Shown: piece by piece, positions 53,870-62,384 of the stretch
Layout: every line of letters begins with the position of its first letter
How positions within the stretch are numbered: the first letter of the stretch is position 1
NCBI RefSeq assembly: GCF_023520795.1
Contig: NZ_CP046605.1
Location: 248,001 to 312,000 of the forward strand
From: Corynebacterium accolens
GTDB lineage: Bacteria > Actinomycetota > Actinomycetes > Mycobacteriales > Mycobacteriaceae
DNA: 64,000 bases
Direction: 5' to 3'
Position numbers and translations under genes: made by a program
Notes under the pieces: model-generated
The model's input: the letters and a program-made list of their open reading frames with translations, nothing else
Told to the model about the DNA's origin: nothing
Databases searched by the model: none

Positions 53870-55155
53870 GGACCTGACCCCCTGGTGGTGGACACGCTGA
53901 AACCAGCATGTCGCTGGGGAAGTGAGGTACCTTTCCACCATGCCACGCAAGACCTACACCGAGCGGTTCAGGGGTCAACCGCAACTCGCTGCGCAGCTGG
54001 CGCGATGCCTTCGGCACACGCACCAAAACCAATGCCAACGGTGAGAAGGTCGCCAGCCTCATCGCCGCGTCGGACTCCGCCACCGCTGCCTCAGGACTGT
54101 CGGACGCCGAGCGCATCCGCGTACTGGAACGCGAAAACGCCAAACTCCGCGAGGAACGAGAAATCCTTCGTAAGGCGGCCAAGTATTTCGCGGAAGAGAC
54201 GAACTGGTGAACCGCTTCCGGTTCGTTGACGACCATCGAGACCTCTACGAGGTCAAGCGGTTATGCCAGGTCTTGAAACTCAATCGGTCCTCTTACTACG
54301 CCTGGAAATCAGCTGCCCCTGCCCGCCGGCAACGCCTCGTCGATGACGCGGTGCTGGGAGCGCAGATCAAGACCACCTTCAACGCCGAGAACGGCTGCTA
54401 CGGCGCGAAATGAGTGACTGCGGCGATCGACTCCGATCCCGTCAACGACCGGGGCAAGGGCGGCCGTCTCAATCACAAGCGCACCGCCCGGCTGATGCGG
54501 CAGATGGGCCTTTTTGGTTTCACCAGGAAACGCCGGGTGAAAACGACGACGTCGAGTAAACGGGACCCGAGGTTTCCGGATCTGCTGCAACGCCGGTTCA
54601 CTGCGGACAGGCCGAACGCGGTCTACGTCGGCGACATCACGTACCTGCCGATCGTGGACGAGTCGAATATGTACCTGGCCACGGTTATCGACTGCTATTC
54701 GCGGCAGTTGACGGGGTTTGCGATCGTTGATCACATGCGCACCGAGTTGGTTGAAGAAGCCCTGACGATGGCCCGGAAGGTTCGCGGGAGCCTAGACGGG
54801 GCGATCTTCCACTCGGATCACGGCAGTGTTTATACCTCTGATCAGTACCGGAGACTATGCGTGCGCTTCGGTGTCACCCAGTCGATGGGCGCGATCGGGA
54901 CGAGTGCGGACAACTCGTTGGCGGAGTCGTTCAACGCCTCGTTGAAGCGGGAAGTCCTGCAGGATGAGTCTAGTTTTCACTAGTCAGTTGGCCTGCCGCC
55001 AGGATGTGTTTCGGTGGTGCACGCGGTACAACACCAAACGATTGCATTCATGGTGCGGTTACCGCTCACCGAACGCCTTCGAAGACGCCGGGTTAGCTAC
55101 ACTTACTATCGCATCGTGATTAAATCCCCGTGTCCACTTTCCGGGGTTCGGGCCC
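53870..55155 (+). mobile_element. IS3-family element, decayed relative of the one at 51127 (1286 bp)
   Basis: Ends GGACCTGACCCCCTGG and, inward from the right, GGGCCCGAACCCCGG. OrfA starts MPRKTYTERF at 53941, then loses about 20 codons and the frame before GVNRNSLRSW. OrfB (54207 on) has AAA TGA at 54408-54413 where AAA CGA is expected, and an extra C near 54980 (TTTTCACTAG) that stops the protein before its RQDVFRWC tail. Flanking triplets AGA and ATT show no duplication. Dead copy. Confidence 0.85.
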
Positions 55156-55839
55156 ATTGAGGGAGATCCCCGCGTCGTTGAGCGCTGCCCGCCCGGTGGG
55201 AGTGAGACGCACGGCCCGGGTACGACCCCTGCGGGAAAGCCATTCCTTATCCAGCAGAGTCTTGCAGATTCCCGTGCCGAGAGGGCCGGCGAGGTGGAAG
55301 CGGCGTTCGGTGGAGTCCATGCACGACCTGCCCGTGTCGAGCATCTTCGGGGGCACACCCCACTGTATGAACAAGCGATGACCTTGATTAGTGACCTGAC
55401 AGTGCGAGTCGATGAACTCGTGCTCTTCCAGTTGTTCAGCCAGGCGCACCCCGAGCTTACCGGCGAGGTGCTGATAACAGGTGCGGCCTTCACGTAGGTT
55501 CGCATTCGCCCGTGACGCGCTGAGGCTGTGAGGAGTGGGCAGGGGCGAGCGGGCGACCACGCCAAGGCTCTCGACCACTCGTGCGATGTCTTCCCCGGCC
55601 AGGCGAATGTAGCGGTGCCGGCCCTGCCGAATGTCGTGGACGAGACCGTGGGTGACGAGCACGTCAACATGCTCGCTCGCCGTCGACCGGGCCAGGCCCG
55701 CGTACCTGCCAAGTTCACCAACCGTCCAGGCCCGCCCGTCCATGAGCGCAGCACACATGGCCGCCCGCGACGAGTCAGCCAGAGCCGACGCGACTGTCGA
55801 GATATCCGGGACCGCTTCAGGAAACACGCGCGCAACCAT
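55120..55839 (-). CDS. ArsR-type winged-helix repressor, last residues replaced by IS
   Basis: 239 residues from ATG 55839 (MVARVFPEAV); a start at 55914 is less likely because it would swallow the operator. N-terminal ArsR-like helix-turn-helix (LADSSRAAMCAALMDGRAWTVGELGRYAGLARSTASEHVDVLVTHGLV). The C-terminal half, with RRFHLAGPLGTGICKTLLDKEWL and LTPTGRAALNDAGI, is typical of the longer actinobacterial members. The final GPEPRKVDTGI comes from the IS end at 55155. No CxC metal motif is seen, so it is not a classical arsenic sensor. It probably controls the divergent thiF operon. Confidence 0.78.
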   Translation of the reverse strand: MVARVFPEAVPDISTVASALADSSRAAMCAALMDGRAWTVGELGRYAGLARSTASEHVDVLVTHGLVHDIRQGRHRYIRLAGEDIARVVESLGVVARSPLPTPHSLSASRANANLREGRTCYQHLAGKLGVRLAEQLEEHEFIDSHCQVTNQGHRLFIQWGVPPKMLDTGRSCMDSTERRFHLAGPLGTGICKTLLDKEWLSRRGRTRAVRLTPTGRAALNDAGISLNGPEPRKVDTGI

Positions 55840-55861
55840 GCCTCCAGTGTGCACCCGGAAC

Positions 55862-55881
55862 TGTTCGGTGACGACCGAACA
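55862..55881. promoter_or_regulatory. Operator palindrome between the ArsR-type gene and the thiF operon
   Basis: TGTTCGGT (55862-55869) and ACCGAACA (55874-55881) are perfect arms around GACG. It lies 23 bp upstream of the regulator ATG and 63 bp upstream of the ThiF ATG, the expected place for joint autoregulation and operon control. Confidence 0.6.
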
Positions 55882-55943
55882 ATCGCAGGCATAGTCTGAA
55901 CTCACCAGATTCATTGCATCAGGAGGCGAAGGGAGCGATCGCG

Positions 55944-56822
55944 ATGAACGGGGACCGCCAACGGCTACGCGGGCACTACGATGAGGACTTCTACTGGGAA
56001 CGCGTTGACCGCAACCTGGGTTGGCTCGGCGACACCACCGAGGAACAGCGTGAACGCCAAGCACGGTTGCGCGATGCCGTGATCGGCATCGTCGGCACCG
56101 GGGGCATCGGCGGTGCCGCAGCCGCCCGCCTGGTGCGCATGGGCGCACTCAACCTGAAACTGGCCGATCCCGACCACTTCGACCTGACTAACGTGCAACG
56201 CCAGTACGGCGCCGGGCGAGACACGATCGGCCGCAACAAGGCCGAAGTCGTCGCGGAGCAGGTCTTCGCACTGACCGGGGATGCCAACATCGATGTCTTC
56301 CCCGAGGGCATCACCCCGGACACGGCTGAAGAGTTCATGGACGGCTGCGACTATGTGATGGACCAGATGGAGTTCTACCAGATCAGCAACCGCTACGCCC
56401 TCCATCGCGCCTTCCGCGCCTCGGACCGGTGCAGGTTCATGTTCAAGATCCCGACCGTCGCGCACTCGACGGTCGTGTTCACCTACACGAAGGACTCGAT
56501 GCCCATCGAGGAGGTCTACGATCTCCCCGAGGATGCCGAGTTCACCCCGGACGTGATCCACCGGCTGATGGAACGCATCATGCCCGAGCATCAGGACTTC
56601 CCCTCGCCAGGCACGCTGGATGAGTGGTTCGTGGAGAAGCAGACGATGCCGATCTTCGGAGCCTGCCCGCCCCTGGCCGAAGGCATCCTCGTTGAACGCC
56701 TCGCCCAAGAGATCATGGACTTGCCCGGCCGTACGCCTCTGCCCGTGCAGCCCGGGTACGCGCTCTTCGACACCCTGACCTGGGAAGCGAAGACCGTTGA
56801 GAAGGCGTGGTGGGCGAAATGA
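55944..56822 (+). CDS. ThiF/MccB-like adenylyltransferase
   Basis: 292 residues from ATG 55944 (GAAGGGAG upstream). E1-like Rossmann core: GTGGIGG at 51-57, LADPDHFD with Asp75/Asp77, TNVQRQ with Asn83 and Arg86, GRNKA with Lys99, and DYVMDQMEF (136-144). The four-cysteine zinc site of ThiF/MoeB is absent, as is an obvious catalytic Cys for ubiquitin-like thioester chemistry. It should adenylate a carboxylate, perhaps a peptide C-terminus or small acid. It couples by ATGA to a formyltransferase gene and is followed by an exporter gene, recalling the mccB/mccC pair of microcin C clusters. Confidence 0.82.
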   Translation: MNGDRQRLRGHYDEDFYWERVDRNLGWLGDTTEEQRERQARLRDAVIGIVGTGGIGGAAAARLVRMGALNLKLADPDHFDLTNVQRQYGAGRDTIGRNKAEVVAEQVFALTGDANIDVFPEGITPDTAEEFMDGCDYVMDQMEFYQISNRYALHRAFRASDRCRFMFKIPTVAHSTVVFTYTKDSMPIEEVYDLPEDAEFTPDVIHRLMERIMPEHQDFPSPGTLDEWFVEKQTMPIFGACPPLAEGILVERLAQEIMDLPGRTPLPVQPGYALFDTLTWEAKTVEKAWWAK

Positions 56823-57481
56823 CACGCATGGTGCTCTTCACCGAGACCAATTCCGTCTTTGGCTCTTACTTCCTCACCCGACTTGCCAGGCACGATGATG
56901 TCATCCTGGCGGCTGTGGTGCTGCGTGAACCCGGCACACTCTGTGACTACTACCTCGATGAGCCCGAGCCCCTCGACCTCGCGAAGGACGCCGCCGAGCT
57001 GGATGTGCATACGCTGCGGCCGGCGCACATCAACACCGACGAATTCATTACCGCCATTGGGGGCCTGGCGCCGGACTACTTCATCGTCGCCAACTACCAG
57101 CTGCGGCTCGGGCAGCGACTCCTCGCGGTTCCGAGCTACGACGCCCTCAACTTCCACCCCAGCCCGTTGCCCCGCTATGCGGGGCTGGCACCGTTCTATT
57201 GGATGGCCGAGAACCACGAGACCCAGGGCGGAGTCTCCGCAGTGCGAACGACAGCTGGGCTCGACGAGGGCCCCCTCGTCGCCCAGCAACTCCTCACGCT
57301 CACCGGGGGAGAGACGGCCAGGGAGATCCGGGACATGCACTTCGCCGCGTCCTGGCGCCTGTTCGATCTGGTGCTGCCGACACTACTGGACCGGTCCTAC
57401 CGGACCTGGGATCAAGACCTGAGCAAGCGCACCTACTTCGGCCACCCGCCCGCCGAGGCTTCGCTGGAGTCTCGCGTATGA
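56819..57481 (+). CDS. Formyltransferase-fold enzyme (10-formyl-THF type)
   Basis: 220 residues from ATG 56819, which overlaps the ThiF TGA (ATGA). The formyltransferase triad is complete: Asn111 and His113 in NFHPSPLPRYAG, and Asp149 in GLDEGPL. The C-terminal tRNA-binding domain of methionyl-tRNA formyltransferase is missing, so it is more like GART or sugar/amine formyltransferases. It probably N-formylates the substrate or product of the ThiF-like enzyme. It ends in ATGA overlap with the transporter gene. Confidence 0.8.
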   Translation: MTRMVLFTETNSVFGSYFLTRLARHDDVILAAVVLREPGTLCDYYLDEPEPLDLAKDAAELDVHTLRPAHINTDEFITAIGGLAPDYFIVANYQLRLGQRLLAVPSYDALNFHPSPLPRYAGLAPFYWMAENHETQGGVSAVRTTAGLDEGPLVAQQLLTLTGGETAREIRDMHFAASWRLFDLVLPTLLDRSYRTWDQDLSKRTYFGHPPAEASLESRV

Positions 57482-58842
57482 CCGCGCATCGGCACACGGC
57501 GCTGGTCGCGACCCTCCTCGGTTTCTTCATCGTCATGCTCGATACGACCATCGTCAATGTCGCCCTCGCCGAGATCGGCACTGACCTCGACACGACGGTG
57601 GGCTCACTGCAGTGGGTCGTCGACGCTTACACCCTCGTGTTCGCCGCGTTCCTTCTCACAGCTGGGGCCGCATGCGACCGTCTCGGGGCCCGCAGGGTCT
57701 ACCTCGCTGGCCTGGTGGTCTTTGCTGTACTCTCGGCCGTGTGCGCCCTCGCTCCCACAGGCGGGTTCCTCGTCGCTGGTCGCACCGTCCAGGGCGTGGG
57801 CGCGGCAGCGATCGTGCCGGGCTCTCTGGCATTGCTGTCGGCTGTGTACGACGATCCGAAGGAACGAGCACGCGCCATCGGGCTGTGGGGCGGCGCAGGA
57901 GGTGTTGCCGCCGCGATCGGACCGGTCCTGGGCGGAGCGCTGGTGTCGGCGATCGGGTGGCGGGCGGTGTTCTGGGTCAACCTCCCCATCGTCGCTATCG
58001 GCTGTCTGCTCACCTTGTGGGCAATTCCCGCGCTCACGGGCAGTCGCGCGAGACGGGTGGACCTACCCGGACAGGTGCTCTCCGTGCTCACGCTGGTGGC
58101 AGTAACCTATGCAGTCATCACCGCAGGCGAACACGGATGGTCACCCTGGCAGGTAGCCGCGCTGATCGCCGGGGGCGTCTTCCTCGCCCTGTTCATCATC
58201 GCAGAGCGACGACATCCGGACCCGATGCTGCCGATGGCCTTGTTCACTCGTGCCCGGTTCTCCGTGGCCGCAATGGTAGGGCTCGCGCTCAACATCAGCT
58301 TCTTCGGACAACTCTTCGTGCTCTCCCTCTTCTTCCAGCAGTACCTGGGATACGAGCCGTGGCTGGCAGGCCTCGCGCTGGCACCACAGGCGTGCAGCGC
58401 CGTGGTCGCGTCACCGCTGGGCGGCCGTGCCGTCGCCCGGTGGGGCGCGTTCCCCACCATGCTCACCGGCCTGGTAGTCGGCACGATCGGCTTCAGCAGC
58501 CTCGTGCTGCTCACCGCAGAAACCCCTTACGTGGTGGTCGCGGTGTTGACCTTCACAGCTGGATTCGGGATGGCCTTCGCGATGCCGGCCGCGACCTCGG
58601 CCGCAGTGGCCTCGGCCCCGCCGGAACATGTCGGCATTGCAGGAGGAGTCATCAATGCCGCCCGCCAGACCGGCAGCGTCGTCGGCGTCGCAGTCCTCGG
58701 CGAAATGGTCGCCAGTGGAGCGTTCCTCACAGGCTTCCACACAGCCGTCGCGGTCGCCGGTGGAGTCTTCGGTGCCGCAGCGCTCGTAGTTGTTGCCACC
58801 ATCATCAGTCACCTACAGGAGCCAGTTACACCTGAAGTTTAG
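57478..58842 (+). CDS. DHA2-type MFS exporter
   Basis: 454 residues from ATG 57478. About 14 hydrophobic helices. It has FFIVMLDTTIVNVALAEI (motif D1-like), DRLGARRVYLAG (motif A) and the GxxxGPxxGG-type motif in AAIGPVLGGALV (motif C, antiporter drug/H+ exporters). It likely exports the product of the two upstream enzymes or confers self-resistance. Translationally coupled by a 4-bp overlap. The whole operon is visibly more GC-rich than the surrounding IS DNA. Confidence 0.85.
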   Translation: MTAHRHTALVATLLGFFIVMLDTTIVNVALAEIGTDLDTTVGSLQWVVDAYTLVFAAFLLTAGAACDRLGARRVYLAGLVVFAVLSAVCALAPTGGFLVAGRTVQGVGAAAIVPGSLALLSAVYDDPKERARAIGLWGGAGGVAAAIGPVLGGALVSAIGWRAVFWVNLPIVAIGCLLTLWAIPALTGSRARRVDLPGQVLSVLTLVAVTYAVITAGEHGWSPWQVAALIAGGVFLALFIIAERRHPDPMLPMALFTRARFSVAAMVGLALNISFFGQLFVLSLFFQQYLGYEPWLAGLALAPQACSAVVASPLGGRAVARWGAFPTMLTGLVVGTIGFSSLVLLTAETPYVVVAVLTFTAGFGMAFAMPAATSAAVASAPPEHVGIAGGVINAARQTGSVVGVAVLGEMVASGAFLTGFHTAVAVAGGVFGAAALVVVATIISHLQEPVTPEV

Positions 58843-58854
58843 AATCATTGTGTG

Positions 58855-59070
58855 ATGAAGCACCATCGGAGGAGGTCGAAGAAGCCGCCAGTCGAACGCG
58901 TACTGTGCTCCGAAACTGGTAAACGCGAATACGAGCACTATGATGACGCCGTGCACGTAGCACTGAAACGGTCGCGACGGGCAGGGCCGCTGCGGATCTA
59001 CGAATGCCCCTCGTGCGGGTCGTGGCACCTAACCAAGCGCCCTGACTGGGGTAAACCACCGGCGAACTAA
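58855..59070 (+). CDS. Small basic zinc-knuckle-like protein
   Basis: 71 residues from ATG 58855. Basic N-terminus (KHHRRRSKK), a Cys near residue 18, and IYECPSCGSWHLTKRP near the C-terminus. The CxxC with nearby His residues is a common short motif of actinobacterial phage and plasmid small proteins. It lies 12 bp after the exporter gene; it is probably a marker of mobile DNA rather than a part of the pathway, though a role as peptide precursor cannot be excluded. Confidence 0.6.
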   Translation: MKHHRRRSKKPPVERVLCSETGKREYEHYDDAVHVALKRSRRAGPLRIYECPSCGSWHLTKRPDWGKPPAN

Positions 59071-59458
59071 TGACACTGTACGGGTCTGTCTCGGCGAGGA
59101 ACGCTCCGGAGCGCGTCTTTCCTGGACGCTCCAGGAGTTTCGTTCTCATGCATAGGCAGCCGAGGCGCGCTGCAAGGCTTGTAGCCCTGAGGTCAGTCGC
59201 CTAGGGCTTTGTACCATGAAACTAGGCGCGCCAGCGACCATAGGCCATGGTCAGAGAGTATGAACACTGGTGACCAGATAGCAGGTCGCTTGTGTCAGGC
59301 AATGCGCCGGCGCATTGCCTGACCAGTATGAGCAACAGAGCGCGCTCAAAACGTTAGGGCGCGCACGCGCAAAAGAGAGCAGTCCCTTTTCGTAGTCACC
59401 TATGCTCCTCAGCCCACCGGGGTATGCACACAGCGCTCATACACTAAAAGAGTCACAC
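59071..59458. other. Noncoding block rich in perfect palindromes
   Basis: 388 bp without a supported gene. Palindromes: CGCTCCGGAGCG (59102-59113), CCTGGA-CGC-TCCAGG (59121-59135), GACCAT-aggcc-ATGGTC (59236-59252), the 30-bp palindrome at 59294-59323, and GCGCGC repeats near 59341-59365. The density is typical of plasmid origin, transfer or recombination sites. Confidence 0.5.
59294..59323. repeat. 30-bp perfect loopless palindrome
   Basis: Left half GTCAGGCAATGCGCC is followed directly by its exact reverse complement GGCGCATTGCCTGAC. No T-run follows, so it is not a standard terminator; a protein-binding or recombination site is more likely. Confidence 0.85.
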
Positions 59459-60768
59459 TGAAGTGCCCCGAGTTTTGTTCCTAGGCATTTGCCTTGTTTT
59501 CCATTATTGCCTGTGGCAAGTTCTGCTTCCAAAACTCGGTTTCCACCTCGACCGGGGTTCGGTATCCCAAGCTTTGGTGGAGCCTAGTCTCGTTCCACCA
59601 TGACACCCACTCGAACGTCGCGATTTCTACCTCTACAACGTCATCCCACCTGCGGGTATGGACTAGCTCGTTCTTATGAGGGGCCGTTAACGTTTTCAGC
59701 CAGAGCATTATCATAGGAGTCACCAACACTTCCGGTGGAAGCTGTAATGCCGTGCCGGGTAAGTCGCTCGTTGTAGACAACGCTGACGTACTGCGAGCCG
59801 TGATCCGAATGGTGAATGAGACCTGTTGTTTCCTCAGCACTCACAATCGCTTGGTTGAGTGCTTGCAGCGGCAAAGCTTCGGTCCGCATCGAATCTGACA
59901 GCGCCCACCCGACGATCCGCCGGGAGTAGACGTCGGTGACAAACGCGGTGTAGACGAATCCTTTTCGTGTCCGTACATAGGTAATGTCAGCCACCCACAG
60001 CTTATTCGGTCCTTGAGCTTTAAATTCACGCTCGACCAAATCCGGGCGCAAATCAGGCACGTTAGCTTTTCGGGTTGTAATCGGTGATCCGCCTTTGCCT
60101 TTGCCAGAAACGCCAGCTAGGCGCATCAGTCGGGCGGTTTGTTCACGACCGATATCGATTCCTTCACGGCGAAGAGCATGCCACATTTTCCGCACACCGT
60201 AGACACCATAATTATCCCGATGAACAGCACTAATGCGTTCAACCAACGCAGCATCACGAAGTCGACGAGCACTTAACCCGCGAGCCTTGGACTGGCGATA
60301 CCCACGCGAGGTGATAAACCCACCAGCCCGGTTATTTTTCAACGTCTTGCAGATGAACTCGGGCAGTGAAACGATTCCGGTTTTCATCGATGAACCGGAT
60401 CATTTCTTAACGTTTCGGGTCGAGTTCCGACGCGAAAAAGCTGACGCGGCCTTCAACAACTCATTAGTATCGCGTAGCTGGTGATTTTCACGACGTAGCC
60501 TCGCGTTTTCGGCAGCCACATCTTCAGGCACAGGTTCTGGGGTTCTTCCTGCACGGCGAGCAGGCTTAAGTCCATTGACGAGCTGTGTGCCATGAAACCC
60601 CCAGCTTTGGGCCTACTGCCTGGCACGCGGGGCGCATCGACATATTTTCCGCCAAGATGCGGTCCTCCACGAGACGGACCACACGGTCCTTCGCATCCTG
60701 GTCAAATTTTCTCGGCATGTTCCAGATTTTCCCATCTACTCAAACGGAACAAAACCTGGGACACTTCA
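59459..60768 (-). mobile_element. IS3-family element with decayed ORFs, copy C (1310 bp, minus strand)
   Basis: Same element as copies A, B and D in reverse orientation. OrfB is at 59674-60387 minus, with its tail in another frame at 59481-59840. It shares all frame breaks with copy B. Flanking triplets CAC and CCA show no duplication. Confidence 0.85.
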
Positions 60769-60778
60769 CCAAGAGCGA

Positions 60779-60904
60779 ATGAAAAATGTAGTAGCTCTTG
60801 CTAAACAAGGGAATTGGTCTGAGGCGTCTGAAGAGTTCCGCGAGCAGACAGGTGCGGATATTAAAATGAGTGTCTTTGCAGCTCAAATTGCTTCTATTGT
60901 TTAG
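60779..60904 (+). pseudogene. Short ORF at IS boundary, C-terminal remnant
   Basis: 41 codons from ATG 60779 to TAG 60902-60904, reading KNVVALAKQGNWSEASEEF then a short helical tail. The frame is open back to the IS edge, so it is likely the end of a gene cut by the IS. Not recognised. Confidence 0.35.
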
Positions 60905-60970
60905 GCACAAAGAAGTTCCTGTTCAACAGGTGTAATGCGCTTTCCTAAATAAGAGTTCTGAGACACGATA

Positions 60971-61020
60971 AAAGACTAAACGGGTAAGAACCTTTAAAGG
61001 TTCTTACCCGTTTAGTCTTT
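60971..61020. repeat. 50-bp perfect loopless palindrome
   Basis: The 25-bp half begins AAAGACTAAACGGG and ends AAGAACCTTT at 60995. Positions 60996-61020 are its exact reverse complement, ending in GTCTTT. Transcribed, it would make a very strong hairpin with terminal A/U tracts, so a bidirectional terminator is one reading. A cruciform or recombination site is another. Confidence 0.9.
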
Positions 61021-61307
61021 CCGCCTTGACCGTGTGGGAAGTCAGCGCGGGTGGTGACATCGGCCATGGACGCACTTTTTCGGCGCTTACCTTGATTATT
61101 AGTACTGTCTTGAAACCAATATATTTGGGCACATTTGTAGATGAAGGGTACCCAATCAGGAGCGTCCTCCGCTTCTGCGGCTGACGTACTCCTGACTCAC
61201 TTAAGTGGTAATTGCCGTTCTTAGATCACATCAGGAAATTGATGCGTTTACTTATGGGGTCGACGCCGCTCCAGGAGAAATAAAAACGAGTATGCATATG
61301 GCATGCT
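61021..61307. other. Intergenic, no gene seen
   Basis: 287 bp downstream of the small membrane-protein gene. One imperfect hairpin: CAGGAG near 61158 and CTCCTG near 61190. No supported coding sequence. Confidence 0.5.
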
Positions 61308-61634
61308 TTAAGACAAGGTGTAAATGACAATACCAATAATGGCAATGACTGCCATTATTATAGAAAAAGTAATCAACCTCTTATCGTATGGAAGTTCATA
61401 AACTGAAGGGGACACTTCCTTAGCTGCTGTCTTTACGCTCCCCAGCATGAGGGCTGTGAACAATAGAAATGTTAAAAGGTGAGCCCACCAAGGAACGGGA
61501 TTGCTCCATGTTATGAAAACGTTAGCAGACGTGAAAATCCCTGCCATAAGGAGAGCGAGTGTGATGGGGCGCATGTTATTCCCGAAGGATGTTTTCACTC
61601 TGCCGTCGAGAGCAAATGAGGTGAGATTAGCCAT
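61308..61634 (-). CDS. Small three-helix membrane protein, partner of the secreted four-cysteine protein
   Basis: 108 residues from ATG 61634, two bases after the stop of the upstream gene; ATG 61643, overlapping that stop, is an alternative. Hydrophobic segments: PITLALLMAGIFTSANVFI, HLLTFLLFTALMLG and TFSIIMAVIAIIGIVIY, with a basic/polar loop (KTAAKEVSPSVYELPYDKR). Tight coupling to a secreted Cys protein suggests an immunity or export partner. No family recognised. Confidence 0.6.
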   Translation of the reverse strand: MANLTSFALDGRVKTSFGNNMRPITLALLMAGIFTSANVFITWSNPVPWWAHLLTFLLFTALMLGSVKTAAKEVSPSVYELPYDKRLITFSIIMAVIAIIGIVIYTLS

Positions 61635-61636
61635 GC

Positions 61637-62149
61637 TTAACATCCTACTGCAGTTGCTGCTGCCCCCGCCGCAATGGTGCAAGGGATTCCTGCGGCTCCA
61701 GCGGTTCCCGCTGAAGCGGGAATGCATACAAGGCCTTCAACTGCTGCCCCTACACCCCACTTGACCCATTTATTGTTGGTGCAGGCCCTTTCAGCAATCC
61801 CCGAAGATGACACGGGGACGATGGTCCCGTCCTTATCTTGGAAAAGCTTCATGTCTTTAGGTAGTTCTGCATCTACTGAAGCGACTAGATCGCCGTGTTT
61901 ATTATGTACATTTACGGTTGCCCCGGAGAGTGTTACTTTATCTCCGCTTTGCAGGTGAGGCTTAAGCCCTACGCCGTCCATTGCATCAAATGATCTGCGT
62001 CCGTCCTTTGAGTCAAACGTCAAAGCATCTTTTTTCGTCTCTTGTTGTGCATGATTGCCAGTTGCGGCTTCGGCTTGAGCGGCAGTGGCTAGCCCTTCAC
62101 TCGTCGCCAGCGCAAGCGCGATAGAGGCAAAGATTTTCTTAACGGACAT
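61637..62149 (-). CDS. Secreted protein with hydrophobic four-cysteine C-terminal domain (candidate bacteriocin)
   Basis: 170 residues. Signal peptide 1-26 (cleavage near AQA-EA). A polar pro-region (about 30-118) follows. The C-terminal block of about 50 residues has Cys at 123, 142, 157 and 170; its core is Gly/Ala-rich and hydrophobic (WGVGAAVEGLVCIPASAGTA) and the last residue is Cys. This layout, a long polar leader plus a compact hydrophobic Cys-rich tail, is that of secreted bacteriocin precursors such as halocin-C8-like proteins; the family link is my impression only. AGGAAAGGG precedes the ATG. Translated directly before a three-helix membrane protein. Confidence 0.65.
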   Translation of the reverse strand: MSVKKIFASIALALATSEGLATAAQAEAATGNHAQQETKKDALTFDSKDGRRSFDAMDGVGLKPHLQSGDKVTLSGATVNVHNKHGDLVASVDAELPKDMKLFQDKDGTIVPVSSSGIAERACTNNKWVKWGVGAAVEGLVCIPASAGTAGAAGIPCTIAAGAAATAVGC

Positions 62150-62384
62150 TTTATAAAACCCTTTCCTGGTACGTGAGTGACTAAATTCGTCACCCTATCG
62201 ATATGTGAAATTAGAGACTTTTTTATTTATTCATCAAACGTTCAAGCGGTCAAGCGAAAGGAGTGAAAATTAACCATATGTTTACAACACCCTCGATAGC
62301 TCACCGCATATTAATTAGGAAATCACCCTATAGACAAAGAGGTTACGAGAACGTTAATTGTGCATAAACTCTGAAATGTTGACT
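62150..62384. other. Promoter region of the secreted-protein gene, up to IS copy D
   Basis: 235 bp, AT-rich, no gene. The IS at 62385 ends it. Confidence 0.5.

Noticed and set aside
54414-54983. Separate transposase gene starting at 54414
   Set aside because: It is the continuation of OrfB after an AAA-TGA nonsense change; the combined frame is one decayed OrfB.
59148-59262. Tiny ORFs (14-18 codons) downstream of the exporter as a precursor peptide for the ThiF-like enzyme
   Set aside because: No ribosome sites, overlap with palindromes and no MccA-like sequence; no convincing precursor was found.
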